The notes beneath the pieces are model-generated. The model saw only the letters and a program-made list of their open reading frames with translations, ran no database searches and was not told the origin of the DNA. The position numbers were made by a program, and so were the translations under genes. A DNA stretch of 64,000 bases from Trichosphaerium sp. ATCC 40318 (taxonomy: Eukaryota > Discosea > Flabellinia > Trichosidae), in contig JALMLS010000593.1 of assembly GCA_038496445.1 (NCBI GenBank), forward strand, positions 186,001 through 250,000, in the 5' to 3' direction. Numbering within the stretch: the first letter of the stretch is position 1; the number at the start of each line of letters is the position of its first letter. Shown here piece after piece: positions 24,535-35,359 of this stretch.

Positions 24535-25642
24535 ATGATCCCTAAACGTAAGTTGTGATGTGCCAATTACATAATATTGCCCTAAAACGCTTAATTCTAC
24601 TATAACAGAGGTGCTGGCCCATCAACGAAGCCTGCTTGATAGAATTGGGTATAAATTACGCGTAACTCATCTAGATGTTTGGTACAGCGCTACAGTACGC
24701 GATGTAGCACGCGAGGGAGGTAGTGCATTGGTAAATCAGTGCGTATTGTACTTCCACATAAAATTAACGACCATTGGTATGGCAAGTCACTGTTCAGGCT
24801 CCTTACGGCCACGCATCCTCAACACAACTGGATTGCATGGAAGTTTAAGTGCGTAACGAAAAGTTTAGCGTAACGTCACTCCCAATCTGACACATACAAC
24901 ACAGCACTTCTCCTATGAAATATTGGGATAATATAGACCACCAAAAAGCTATGATGGAGGATGTGTACAACAAGCTTGGTTTTTGTGACCTAAATGACTG
25001 GTACCAAGTTACAGTCAGGGATTTCGCGAGCTTTAACGGTGGTTCTGGGCTATTAAAGAAGTACAACCATGTTTAATTTTATGTTGCTACTTACCACCTT
25101 AGATACAATAACTCACTCGCTGATGCCTTGCATACAGTATATCCTAACCACACGTGGGACTCACGATTCTTTCGGTATATAATTGTTATGTTCTTCTTGT
25201 GACTTATTGCACGTGATAGTCCCAAAAAGAAATCTGCATCCAAAAAAAGAAAGGTGAATAAGTATTGGAAGAAATCTAGCTCTATTATCTCGTTTGTAAT
25301 GAAGGCAGAGGAGAGACTTAATATTACTTCACTAGAAGCATGGTATGTTAATTTTTATATAAGTGATTTTTTTTCGTAATTTTGAAAAATAGGACTCGTG
25401 TATCAGTTCAACAACTCTCAGCCGTTGGTGGTGGAGGACTCATCTCATACTTTCCAGATATCTTACCTATGGTTTACCCTGATTATTGTTGGCGTTACAT
25501 TACGTCTGTTCCCAAACGATCCGAACAAAGGTACCTCGTGCACTTGGATAAGTAGATATTTATAAATTTCTCCAGGTGGCTAGCGCAATGCGCTAAGCGG
25601 TGTTTCAAGTCGTTACCTCCACATATGCAACTCTCCATCTAA
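24535..25642 (+). CDS. Repeat protein with WY...YP..W repeats and NLS (no nuclease end)
   Basis: A protein of about 230 residues assembled from eight exons, starting with the mini-exon MIPK. It contains about three copies of a 65-75 residue unit: a helix with L..R.GYKLRV, then LDVWYSATVRDVA, a Gly pair (EGGSAL) and a second helix ending in a HPQHNWIAWKF type motif. Copy two reads DLNDWYQVTVRDFA, FNGGSGLLKK, ADALHTVYPNHTW. Copy three is degenerate (GGGGLISYFPDILP, YPDYCWRY). Between copies lies PKKKSASKKRKV, a strong bipartite-like nuclear localisation signal. The same repeats precede a nuclease-like domain in the gene at 32050-34103. DNA binding is an inference. Stop TAA is at 25640-25642. 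Confidence 0.7.
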
Positions 25643-25795
25643 ATGAAGAAGCCTTCCAATAAGTGAAGTCGCAATTATACACAATTATGAATTGAATTTA
25701 CTTTTGTACCTTTGTTTCACAAAGTCGAACAAAATCGTTTAAATAACGTGCCTCAAAGCTCCCACAAACTATCATGTACACCAATTAAAGCTTTG

Positions 25796-26346
25796 CTAAA
25801 ACAGCCAGTGATAACTGAGCACAAATAAAGTTAATTGATTTTTTTTGTACTGAATTGCCCGAGCCATCCATTTTTGATTATTAACTTTAAAAGGAGGGTA
25901 TAACTTGAGTTGATCACATCCTAGAAAACCTAGCCAAGAAGCACGTTGACAAAATATAATGAAATTAAAAGGTTTAAAAACACCCAAACAAAACAAGGAT
26001 TATCTATTCAATAAAAAAGCGCGAAGCCACCTTACGTGGTAGCGCTAGTAGATATAATATCCTTTTATAACTTAATTAAACCAAAAGGTACGTCACGTGA
26101 TTTTGTCTTTTTCTCCCAAGGTGTTACAACGATAGCGATTTTTAAAGCCTTACTATGCAATTTGACGTGCTATACATGTACTCAATACGTAAGCATCATA
26201 CTGGCAGGAACTAACGACTATATAAGAGAGAAAGCGATATTTAACGTTTTCCTTATCGGAAACGCGGAGTTGTGGTAGACAATCGTATTATTTGAGAGAT
26301 GTATGGATGTTTTACAGGTACCACCAGGACAAGGAAGAAGCGACAT
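25796..26346 (-). CDS. Putative small CX9C-containing protein
   Basis: Minus-strand exons read toward a stop at 25796. From ATG 26346 (MSLLPCPGG) an intron starting GTACCT leads to an exon with FLSYIVVSS followed by a C-x9-C pair (CQYDAYVLSTC). Further exons give ILYLLALPR, CDQLKLYPPFKVNNQKW and the end ARAIHYHWLF. A CX9C motif with Tyr in the middle is typical of small intermembrane-space proteins, but only one clear pair is seen and I could not place the second. The first splice junction is not in phase in my reading. The plus-strand frame over the same bases looks like a shadow. Confidence 0.35.
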
Positions 26347-26484
26347 AATGTAAAAAGAGCAAATTCTGTTGAAGTAAACCGATTATTCATTCCTTAATTA
26401 TTTGTTTAATATTTTTAGCCTTCGACTACGTACAGCAAAAGAGTTACGTCTATAAAGAGCCATGGTGACTCACGTAGCGAAACG

Positions 26485-28901
26485 ATGAAGGTAAAAAAGC
26501 TATTCGCTTTTAACAAGAGCCAAAAAGCAGACAAAAAGAAGTCGCAACCCGCAAAGGACCCTAAAATACCTCGTATTATAGACCCTGACCCTAAATCGCC
26601 ATTAAATGTACGGATTGTATACGTAAGTTTGCACAATACTGACGCTTTTTTTCGTAGGCTATACCTCACCAAGCACAAAAAGTATTCAATCACAATATTT
26701 ACGTATTTGTTTTAACAACTACTATAGATATTTCTTAGCTCCTCCGTAACGAAAGAACAAGCTGAGGAGGACTACGACGCGTTTCTAGCGTGCTTGTACA
26801 TGCTCAGCAAACGAGCGTGGACTAGGCATGCTTTTTGTTTATTGCACATAGACTACACTATCGTGGCTAACATGTTCTATAGACACCCTGTTTTAGCGAA
26901 CAGACGAAAACGCCATCGAAAGTCGCAACGCGAGAGTAGAACGCATCTTCAGCTTAGTACATCACAACACAAACTAGATTTCTCACTAAAAACGAATTTA
27001 GAACTTGACAGGCGCGACAGGCGCAACAGTGCTCCAGAGCTTCATAGCCCACGCGGCGGAAACAGAGAAAAACCAAGGGGTATTAGCGTTGCTGACAAGC
27101 CTAAAACGATAAAAATAATAACCGACACGCCTTCCGGTGACAAATCGGAAACAGACGATACAGACTCAATTGTGGAAGCTGAGAATGCCAAAGAGGCCAT
27201 AAACACTACAGAACCTGTAAAACCGTTGAATTTAGTACCTACAAGCTCTGGTAATATAGCAGATGATATTCCTCTACGTAGACAAGCAACAAGACGTGTA
27301 TTCTCACCAAAGAGTTTGAGTACGTCCCAAAAAAGCAAAAAGAAAAAAAATAGCCTCGAGACTTTGCGAGTTGTTGTGTGGTCATCGTATTAACCTTTTT
27401 TTCCTCTGCTTAGACGCACTATTCAGGGAAGAGAATCCGAAAGACCATTACACAGCTATCACCAAAATTGGAAAGGGGTACGCTTGGCCTTGGTTTATTG
27501 AAGTATTCATTCTTTTTTTTTGTAGATCTTATGGTAGTGTGTTTATTGGGCGTGTTGCTAAAGGAAAGGGTAAAAACAGGAAGAAAAAAGAGGCACGATT
27601 CCGTTTATAAAAAATTACGATCGAACACCTTCAAAAAAAACGCGTCTACGCGTGTACTTGTTTTAACGTATTTTTTTTAGCGTGTGGCTATGAAAGTAAT
27701 TAATAAGGACTTTCATTCTAATGTAGAATCCATTGCAAGTGAAATTCAACTACTCAAAAAATGCGAGCATCCAAATCTTGTTAAGTTTATTACAAGTTTC
27801 CTTTACAAGGATAAAATAACTGTACGTAGTTGGTGGAGTTTTTTTTGAAAAGAAAACTTTCTGGAAATTTTTTATGTCTTCGTTGTTGGTTGTCTTATTC
27901 GGTTATTATTATAGCTTGTTATGGAGTATTGTGATGGTGGAACACTGCAAGACCTTATTCAAGTTAATATGGAAGAAAGCCATGCTGTATACATTTTAAA
28001 AGAAGTATGTAGACATCTGTGTTTTACGCATTGTTAACATAAACTTGTTTAGCTTATTACTGGCATCAAGTACCTACATAGTATAGATACGATGCACAGG
28101 TACGTTTACAATATTGTGATATCATCTTTGTATGTAAGTATGTTTGCTTACACTGTGCTAGGGATTTAAAAAGCGAGAATGTTTTGCTTAATGTAAATGG
28201 AGATTTAAAAATTGGTACAATTTGAAATCCAAAAAAAAAATTAGTTGTGTACTTACCTTTCTGTCAAAAAAAGCCGATTTAGGATTAGCAACACCGACAG
28301 ATCCTGGGAAATTTTCTCACACGACACTCGCTGGTTCAAGAGCTTGGATGGCTCCTGAAGTCATCAAGGTAGAAGGCTACAATGAATCAGTATGTAGTAC
28401 AATGCTTTGTGTGTATATTTTGTTAACATGGCTTCTTCTAGGCCGATATTTGGAGTTTAGGTTGCATAGGCATGGAACTTGCAGATGGACATCCACCACA
28501 TCACAGCGGAACTGATTCGCTACAAAACCTCTTACTGATGGTTACTAAAGGTAACACAATATAAAGCTTGATGTTATTATTACCTTACTCTAATAATTGA
28601 ACGTTAGGCCCTCCAGAGGTTAGGAGCACTAAAATTTGCTCGCCTAACTACAAGCAATTCTTGAGAAAGTGCTTTAATATGGATAAGAAAAAGCGGCTTT
28701 CTGCCGCAGCCCTTCTTAAAGTAAGTGAGAACTTTTTTTTTTTGTTTTTTTTTGTAAGTATTTTTGTTGGTTCCTGTCATCTAATTTCTTTTGTTGTAGC
28801 TATCATTATTTAAAACAAATGTCGCAAAGAGGAATGAAATGACAGAATTACTCAAGATGGCTTTTGTTATCCGTGTAACCGAAGGACTTGATTATTTTTG
28901 A
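26485..28901 (+). CDS. STE20-type serine/threonine kinase
   Basis: About 550 residues. The N-terminal region is basic and low complexity, rich in Lys, Arg, Ser and Thr (NKSQKADKKKSQPAKD), with no recognisable CRIB or PH domain. The kinase starts ITKIGKGSYGSVF. The catalytic Lys is in RVAMKVINKD, with LVMEYCDGGTLQDLI, catalytic loop MHRDLKSENVLL, LAGSRAWMAPEVI, ADIWSLGCIGMELADG and the C-lobe KKRLSAAALLK. The metal-binding motif is ADLGLA, so Phe of DFG is replaced by Leu, which other active kinases tolerate. A Lys-rich insertion with unclear splicing separates the glycine loop from the catalytic Lys at 27540-27680. A MAP4K/PAK-like role is inferred from the family. Confidence 0.85.
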
Positions 28902-29060
28902 AAAAAACAAAAAAAGAAGTTACCATTTGTGCTTGTTCTCAATAGTATGTTAGTGTCTTTACGCGTACATACTATTTTATGATCAACACAACATGGGTTG
29001 GTGTAATATAGATGGTTAAGCCAGTTTTTCGTTTTGGTTTTTTTTTGAGACTTTGTAGCA

Positions 29061-30322
29061 ATGGACCCAGTTTTCACTCAAATACCTGTTGACGGTTCGC
29101 CTGGTAGCTATTTTGATGTTATTGCTCTTGAAAGCAAGCAAAAAACAAATAAAAAGTTTGTAATTGTTCCAGGTGCCGTTCTTACGTATTGTATTCGCTT
29201 AAAAACGCGTAGGAAACCCTGGTTTGGTTGAATTTTACATAGAGTTTACACGCGAACTCTTTCAGCAGTTTAAGGGCGAGAACTCAGTTTACACACGTAC
29301 GTTGGTGTATAATAGCGCATAATCAATAGTTAATTACTGTAGTGTCACACCTTGGTCATGGTGGGGGAGAAACAAGCACTAGTTCGCGTGTATATTCACT
29401 TGAAGACCAAATAATGCATAAAGGAGCATTTCTTGAGTACTTCCACAAATTTTATTGCCCAATCAAAAGTAATCTGTACAAAGGTCATCCCACTTTGAAC
29501 CAGGGTCAGAGTTTGTTTTATTTGGTCACTCTATTGGATCCTTCATGGCTCTCAAGGTACGCTACACGCAAATCAAACATCTTCACTAAATGTTCCCCAA
29601 AGGTAATGCACAGATTCCCACACCTCAATATAAGCTATGTTGTTAACATGATGCCAACGTACGTCTTTTTTATTTGATTCTTTTGCAAGTGCACGTGTCA
29701 ATATGTCAGTCAAAAAATAGTTAATGCATGTTCTTCAGGTTTCGCGATTTGTGGCTTGGTATGAAACCTTTCATCAAGGTAGCTATATTTCCATTTGTTA
29801 GACAGACATGTGCCTTCTTATTGCATTACCTACCACCAAGTTTGGCAAAGTTTGTTGCGTACTTTGCAGGTCCACAAGAATTTGATCTTGTCGCTGTACA
29901 TCAAAAAAAAGTAGAGTAAGTTGAACAACTTGTACCTTTCTGAAGAAGTTTGTTTTTGTTTTGTCATTAACAATCTTTGTTATAGTTATTATGTGGCTTT
30001 GAATGGATTATCTATGGGATGGGAAGAGGCTGTACAGATTAAAGAAATAGATAATGAAATACAAGCTGTATTTGATAATCAAAAAGAAAAATTAGCATTC
30101 ATTTATTCACCATCTGATAACTATACTCCAAAAAGATTTATTCAACATACGCAATCCAACTTTCCATCAGAACGTGTATTCGTAACTGATGACTCAATAC
30201 CTCATGCATTCGTACTCACCCACTCAAAAGAGGTGCACTTTTTTATTTGATTTATCAACTAACTTTTGTCTAAGGTTGCTGAATACTTGCACACAATGCT
30301 TGAAAAACTATGGTCAGAATAA
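29061..30322 (+). CDS. LDAH-like lipid-droplet alpha/beta hydrolase
   Basis: Family members sit on lipid droplets and are serine hydrolases. After the short N-terminus MDPVFTQIPVDG the fold begins with FVIVPGNPGLVEFYIEF, the GNPG oxyanion segment of this family. The nucleophile elbow is FGHSIGSFMALK. A hydrophobic cap region (PFIKVAIFPFVRQTCAFLL, FVAYFAGPQEF) may form the droplet-binding hairpin. The Asp lies around YSPSDNYTPK and the His in IPHAFVLTHSKEVAEYL. The nucleophile, acid and base are all present. About eight exons; stop TAA is at 30320-30322. It runs convergently toward MAF1. Confidence 0.85.
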
Positions 30323-30591
30323 CTATGCCATTATCTAGCACGTGTTTCAGTAACCTACTGAGATTTGTACACCCAACCAAGCTTGTAAGCTTTACAATAA
30401 TAACCAACTGTACTTTGAAATGAGTAGTTTTTTTTTAGCTTGAAATCAGCAGTATGCTGTTAGTGGGCCTAAAGCCTACTGTGCCCGATATTTATTCTAA
30501 CAAAAGCAATCGCAAAACATGAATTTATTGTTGTACAAGGGGAATAACGTTGATTTTTACATTCAAATGTCCATATCATCGTACCTAAAAA

Positions 30592-31729
30592 TCAAACAAA
30601 ACTTAGTAAAAAAACAAAAAAAAGTTGTCCTACGTACACTTGATCATAATAACCGTAGTCACTATTCGTCTCCATTTCCTCATCAGAGTCGTTCTCTATC
30701 CGCCTATAAAATAGAAAGGTTAACACGTCATCAGTACACAAAAGGGCACAAACGTTAACAGATTATTATTATTATTGTGAAAGAAGAAAAGAAAGAAAAA
30801 AAAAGGAAGAAGCCATACCTTTGTGCTTTACACGTGAACAATAATATCCGTTTAAGCTTTTTTTCGTTACAAAATATGTAATTAAACGACCACAGTGTAT
30901 GTGTATTAGCTTCTGCGAAAGGATCACTATCAGGGTCTACGCGCCAAAAAAGTCAGCAAAAAAAAAGACATTCTACAAAAACGTTACTACTACAATTACG
31001 CACCACCCGTTTCTACTGAAAACACTGTAGTATGTTCTAGATCGATTTCTTGATTTATACCCTTCCAAAGTTTTCCCTGTAATTCGGAATAATCGGGTAA
31101 TGCGCCTTGTAACGTCGAGTTTATATGAGTCCTGGCCTCATACACCGTCATCTTCTTGTATTGGTCCGGTTTGACTTCACTGAGGTCGGTTAGTAAAAAA
31201 AAACATTCGTAAGAATTGTAAAGTGAATGGGGTTTTATTGGTTGTCACTCACCTAAAATCATAGTTTGGATAGCTTTGATTCAGTGTTTGTACTAGATGG
31301 ATCAATGTTGCTCGAGAAGACTATACAAATGGGTAAATAGAATTTCTACTTGGTTTGAAGCGTACTTTCTCGGTTAGAGGGCCGAATGGTGATGTTGATT
31401 GGAAGTCCGAAGGTGACCTAGCAATTTCTGTTTGATACTGTGTCTCTAGTGCTTTGTATAGCTTTTTATCAGACCCAGCACTCTTACCTGCAAACATTTA
31501 GCTGTTACAAACCGTTATTTTGTACAACCGCATGAAAAACCTCGTGCAGTGTTTTACTGTGCGTGACGCAACAGATTAAAGGTATTACATGTAATATAAA
31601 ATAGTTATAGTTAAATTAAAGCGTACACGAATAACACTCTATCTTTCCATTCACTACTACATCACCGTTCATTACTTGGTTAAAATGAGAGGATAAATAC
31701 GCAAGGTTCGGTAGGTCCAAGTACTTCAT
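30592..31729 (-). CDS. MAF1: MAF1, repressor of RNA polymerase III
   Basis: MAF1 represses Pol III when TOR signalling is low. From ATG 31729: MKYLDLPNLAYLSSHFN, GKIECYSCKSAGSDKKLYK (family MAF1 box A region), a Ser-rich stretch with RSPSDFQSTSPFGPL that would suit phosphoregulation, TLIHLVQTLNQSYPNYDFS, LWKGINQEIDLEHTTV, DPDSDPFAEA and LWSFNYIFCNEKKLKRI. These are the conserved A, B and C boxes. An acidic tail (ENDSDEEMETNSDYGYYDQ) follows, as in the family. The exact stop is uncertain: either the in-frame TGA at 30592-30594 or a short extra exon. At least five introns, one (near 31480-31620) longer than usual. Confidence 0.9.
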
Positions 31730-32049
31730 TTGGATATTTTTGTTATAAGGTATGGATGTACTATGTACTACTGTTGTTTATAGCAGTTAAAAAACTGAAT
31801 TCTTGAAATATGACTAAATTAAAAAAAAAAGTCTCAAACTCGTCAATAATAGATTATACAACTTAAACACCTTTCAAACAATCTGAACTATACGTTATCC
31901 AAAAGCAATAAATAGTACTGTACTTGTAAGTTCACTAAGAGCTGAAAAAGTCAAGTTTAGACTTTATTTTTTGTCAATTGAAGAATCGATGGCTGTTCTT
32001 CACTCTCGATTGGGTCAAGTCGATATTGATGCCCTGAGCTTTGAAAAAA

Positions 32050-34103
32050 TCAATTGTATATGTGTTTTGAATACATTGGAGAAGCTTCTGATGCATTTGG
32101 TATCATTAACGTTATTTTGTTCACGTGAGGAGGGTGTTCACTTAGTAATTGTGCTACAGGCACGTTATATCGTTTGTCGAATTGAATGTTGGGTGCATTG
32201 TAACGGATCGTTGACGCTAAAGTTTGCACGTCTCCTTTCCACCAAAACGGTACAATAATCAAAGTAACACCTATTTTTTTTTTGAAAGTATTAGACAACA
32301 TGTGTTAATAGTTCCAAGTACGTACCTGCGTCTTTGCAGAGTTGCTTCTTCTCTAGGTCCAAGTATCTTTGTAAAGACGATAAATTCCATTTGAATACAT
32401 CATGGTAGTGTTGTTCTCCTGAAGAATGATAAGAGGGTGTTATGTCAAAAATAAAAAAAACTCTAAAGAACGTACCTTGATACTCAAAAGCAAGGTTGTA
32501 TTCAGGAATGTATGCATCTAGAAGGAGTGTTCCCCTCTCTTGGATTGTAGTTCGGAATCCAAGAGTGTGTTCTTCAAGTACATCTGTATTTACAAAGAGC
32601 TCTTGCAAGCTATTTATCAGGTGCCTTATGAGAGAAGTAAGCAAATGTAACCATGGAAAACCTTTACTCATTTTCATGGGCATTAAATCGTTAAAATGTA
32701 ATTGATGTAATGTACGGAACGCTTCAAGGAATACATAGACAGTATTTTCAAATTACCTTTGCATAGAAGCTTTGCCAAAATCAGAGAAGCGATGCCAACG
32801 CCACGGAAAATAAGGTTCGATTTCTTCCAACGCATGTGGCCAAAAACTGTGCAAACGAGCAGGTCCTAACTGCGCTTGAGATACTCGATACCTTTGTAGT
32901 ATTAGTTTTTGAAGTTTTTAGATTATGATAACACTACTAACCATTGTTCTGGTCGAGTGATGTTTAATGTCCTTTTTAGTTTTTCCAAAAACTTTTTTTG
33001 ATTCTCTTTTTGCTGCCAGTAAGGAACGTTATTGTTTAGTTCTGATTCAATCCATTTAAACTGTGGATACAAACTCAAAAGAGCTTTGTAAACAGACCTT
33101 CCATACCTACACAAGAGATGGTTAACATGAGACTAAAAGAGGCAACATACTGCTGATTAATCATCCCAGATTCTGAAAGAATGTGGCTATTCACATACCA
33201 CTTATCAAGCGTTGTTACATTATGCTTATTTCCTAGTGCATTAATATATTCTCGCTGATTCTCAATATCATTCCAGTAGCCTTGAGGTACATTTCTAAGT
33301 ATTTGTAAATGAAAAAAAAAAAGAATACTGAAAAGACTGAAGTGTGATCTTACTTAAACTTCCAGGCCTGCCATTTATGGCGTGGGTATATATTAGACAC
33401 GCAAGCAAGTACTGATCCTTTATACATCTTCCTTAAATGGGATGTAAGCAAAAAAGATCAGCAAGAGAAATCGCCCTACTGCGCACATTATCAAACTACT
33501 TCCACCCTTAGCTATCATTTGACCCTGGCCGACATTACACCAGTCATCAAGCAACTTGATGTTTAACTGTTCGCCAATAGTGTCAAGCCTCATTTTTTGG
33601 TTATGCTTATTATTCCAGTGCGATCGAGGTGTGTTACTACAAGAAATGTCAATAAAATTGAGTGACACGTTGATGTTTTTTTAAAATGACGCGCCTGAAC
33701 TTCCACTTCACCCAATTTTGTTTTGGATACACTGACTCCAAGCACGATACTAAGGAACCATTGTAGTGATACCTACCGCGGAGTAAGCGAAGATTAAATT
33801 AAAATAACTTACATTAGGAATCCTGACGCGCCATACTTTGCTACGTCTACTACACGCGCATCGTACCATTGTTCAAGGGTTTTTATACAGAGTTTATGCC
33901 CAATGTTGTCAATGAGTTGACGGTGACTGCGGGCATTAACATAGTAGCTACGAGAGCGTTATTACAAGTATATAAGCGAAAACTATACCCATTTAGTTTC
34001 TTTACATGCGTATTGGTCTCTAAAGGCGTTTACAAACAATACCAACACCTTTACTGTCGTACTGTGATTTTGTTTGTGCAGGCGTCTCATGCAGACTTGA
34101 CAT
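32050..34103 (-). CDS. WY...YP..W repeat protein with C-terminal PD-(D/E)XK-like nuclease domain
   Basis: From ATG 34103 about eleven exons give roughly 500 residues. The first two thirds hold about five repeats of the unit seen at 24535-25642: TLEQWYDARVVDVA, YNGSLVSCLESVYPKQNW, KLLDDWCNVGQGQMIAKGG, IYPRHKWQAWKF, TLDKWYVNSHILSESG, SLYPQFKW. A transition segment has FWPHALEEIEPYFPW. The C-terminal domain reads TLLLDAYIPEYNLAFEYQG, EQHYHDVFKW, DLEKKQLCKDAG, VTLIIVPFWW. Asp, then Glu-x-Gln, then a Lys-containing helix and a beta strand fit a restriction-endonuclease-like fold. Target and function are unknown. One junction near 33690 seems to use a GC donor. Confidence 0.7.
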
Positions 34104-34517
34104 CCCACAACGCCAATTGTTTTTAAAGTAAGAGCGTTACTGCGTACAAGTTTGGCTGGTTTTGCTTTAATTTAATTTGCTAAAAGTTGGACTTTTTTTG
34201 GGTCATAAGGACGTCAATGTCACCGGATTGGTTCGAAATCTTGGTCCCCTTTGTACGCTCTAAGGCTCACTATACCCTAGATTCGGGCACATACTATAAC
34301 TAAGGTGAAGGTTGAATACATGGCTCCTCTTTAACTTGTTTTCTCATAAAACGAATACTAATTTAACACAGGCGTCAGGTTACGGTGATTTCATCTTATA
34401 ACCAAATGGTCCACTGGAATTGTAGTTTAATTTAACGTCACTTGGCAATACCTTGAATGTAGTCACGTGATGTTCACACGTGCTTAAATGTTTATAAAAA
34501 TGGACAAAAAAAAATGT
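34104..34517. other. Intergenic region with paired E-boxes
   Basis: No exon is recognised in these 414 bases upstream of the nuclease-like gene. Two CACGTG cores lie 13 bp apart, at 34464-34469 and 34477-34482. Confidence 0.45.
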
Positions 34518-34917
34518 CTAATCGTCGTGGATAGCTTTCTCTTTTAGTATCTCCAACTCTCCCTTCAATTGCTCCATCTTCAATCCCCTGCAATGTGTTA
34601 GTGTACAATATAAACTTATCTAATCATACCATGCTTGTTTTGTATTTTTGCGTGTCTCCTCATCCAGCCCATCAAGCAATTTCTTATACATGCCCAAGAC
34701 ATTTCTTCAATATGTCATTGAAAAAAATTATTCTCTTGTCACGTACTTTGTCTCTTCTTCTGCTCCTGCCATGTCATCATCAAAATATGAAGTTCCCCAT
34801 GACTCCATAGCATCTATCATGCTTAGATTAGTTGTGTTTAAAGGTAAAACTTGTACCTTCAATTTCCATTCGCGCTTCACCAAACTTTTCTCCAAGATCG
34901 CGCAAATCAGCTTCCAT
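34518..34917 (-). CDS. Small conserved-looking coiled-coil protein
   Basis: Four exons give about 90 residues from ATG 34917. It starts MEADLRDLGEKFGEARMEI, continues with an acidic middle (SYFDDDMAGAEEETK), then VLGMYKKLLDGLDEE, and ends with the helix GLKMEQLKGELEILKEKAI followed by HDD and TAG at 34518. All exon joins are in phase, with introns starting GTAC or GTAT. The all-helical, amphipathic design suggests a small complex subunit. I have no family name. Confidence 0.65.
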
Positions 34918-35359
34918 TTTATCTTGTCTTTGTCAACAGCATATAAATAATGATAACAGAACCTTTATCAACTCTAACAAGCAAAGAGCTGTGGAAGTGT
35001 CTTCTTAATACCAAAGGTTGTTGTGTTCGAACTATTGGACGTACATTACGTACATTACGCTGTTCTGCGGAGAATTAGAGTATTTTGACAGTTAACTGGC
35101 TTACTTGTTACACTAACAGCGACACGGGCGCGTACAGCGGAAACTTGTTGAGTGGTGCGAAATAAACGCATTTGGCGATGATCAATGTTGCACTAGATGT
35201 AAAGTTAACACACTATCGCGATTGTGGCATATACATACAACACTTGAGTGCTATAACGGTAAGGCGAATAAGCAGCGATTTCATAAGCCAACCAATCGTT
35301 AACTGCAAATAACACAACGGTACAGGGAGGTTCGATTCCGCGCGAAATCAAGTACAGAA
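34918..35359. other. Divergent promoter region with a tRNA-like trace
   Basis: These 442 bases lie between two divergent genes. A segment at about 35278-35347 ends with GGTTCGATTCC, a match to the pol III B box, and its ends (GATTTC and GAAATC) can pair. The D arm and T stem do not form properly, so I do not call a tRNA gene. Nothing else is recognised. Confidence 0.35.

Noticed and set aside
26036-26278. A hydrophobic 80-codon plus-strand frame
   Set aside because: Minus-strand exons with a CX9C motif explain the interval better, and the plus frame starts at a non-ATG codon and has no family motif.
30755-30810. Simple-sequence tract of TTA/AAG repeats as a possible regulatory repeat
   Set aside because: It lies within an inferred MAF1 intron and looks like an ordinary pyrimidine-rich intron tract on the minus strand.
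31971-32258. A plus-strand frame of 95 codons
   Set aside because: It starts at TTG and lies opposite the last exon of the nuclease-like gene, whose VTLIIVPFWW strand is a better fit.
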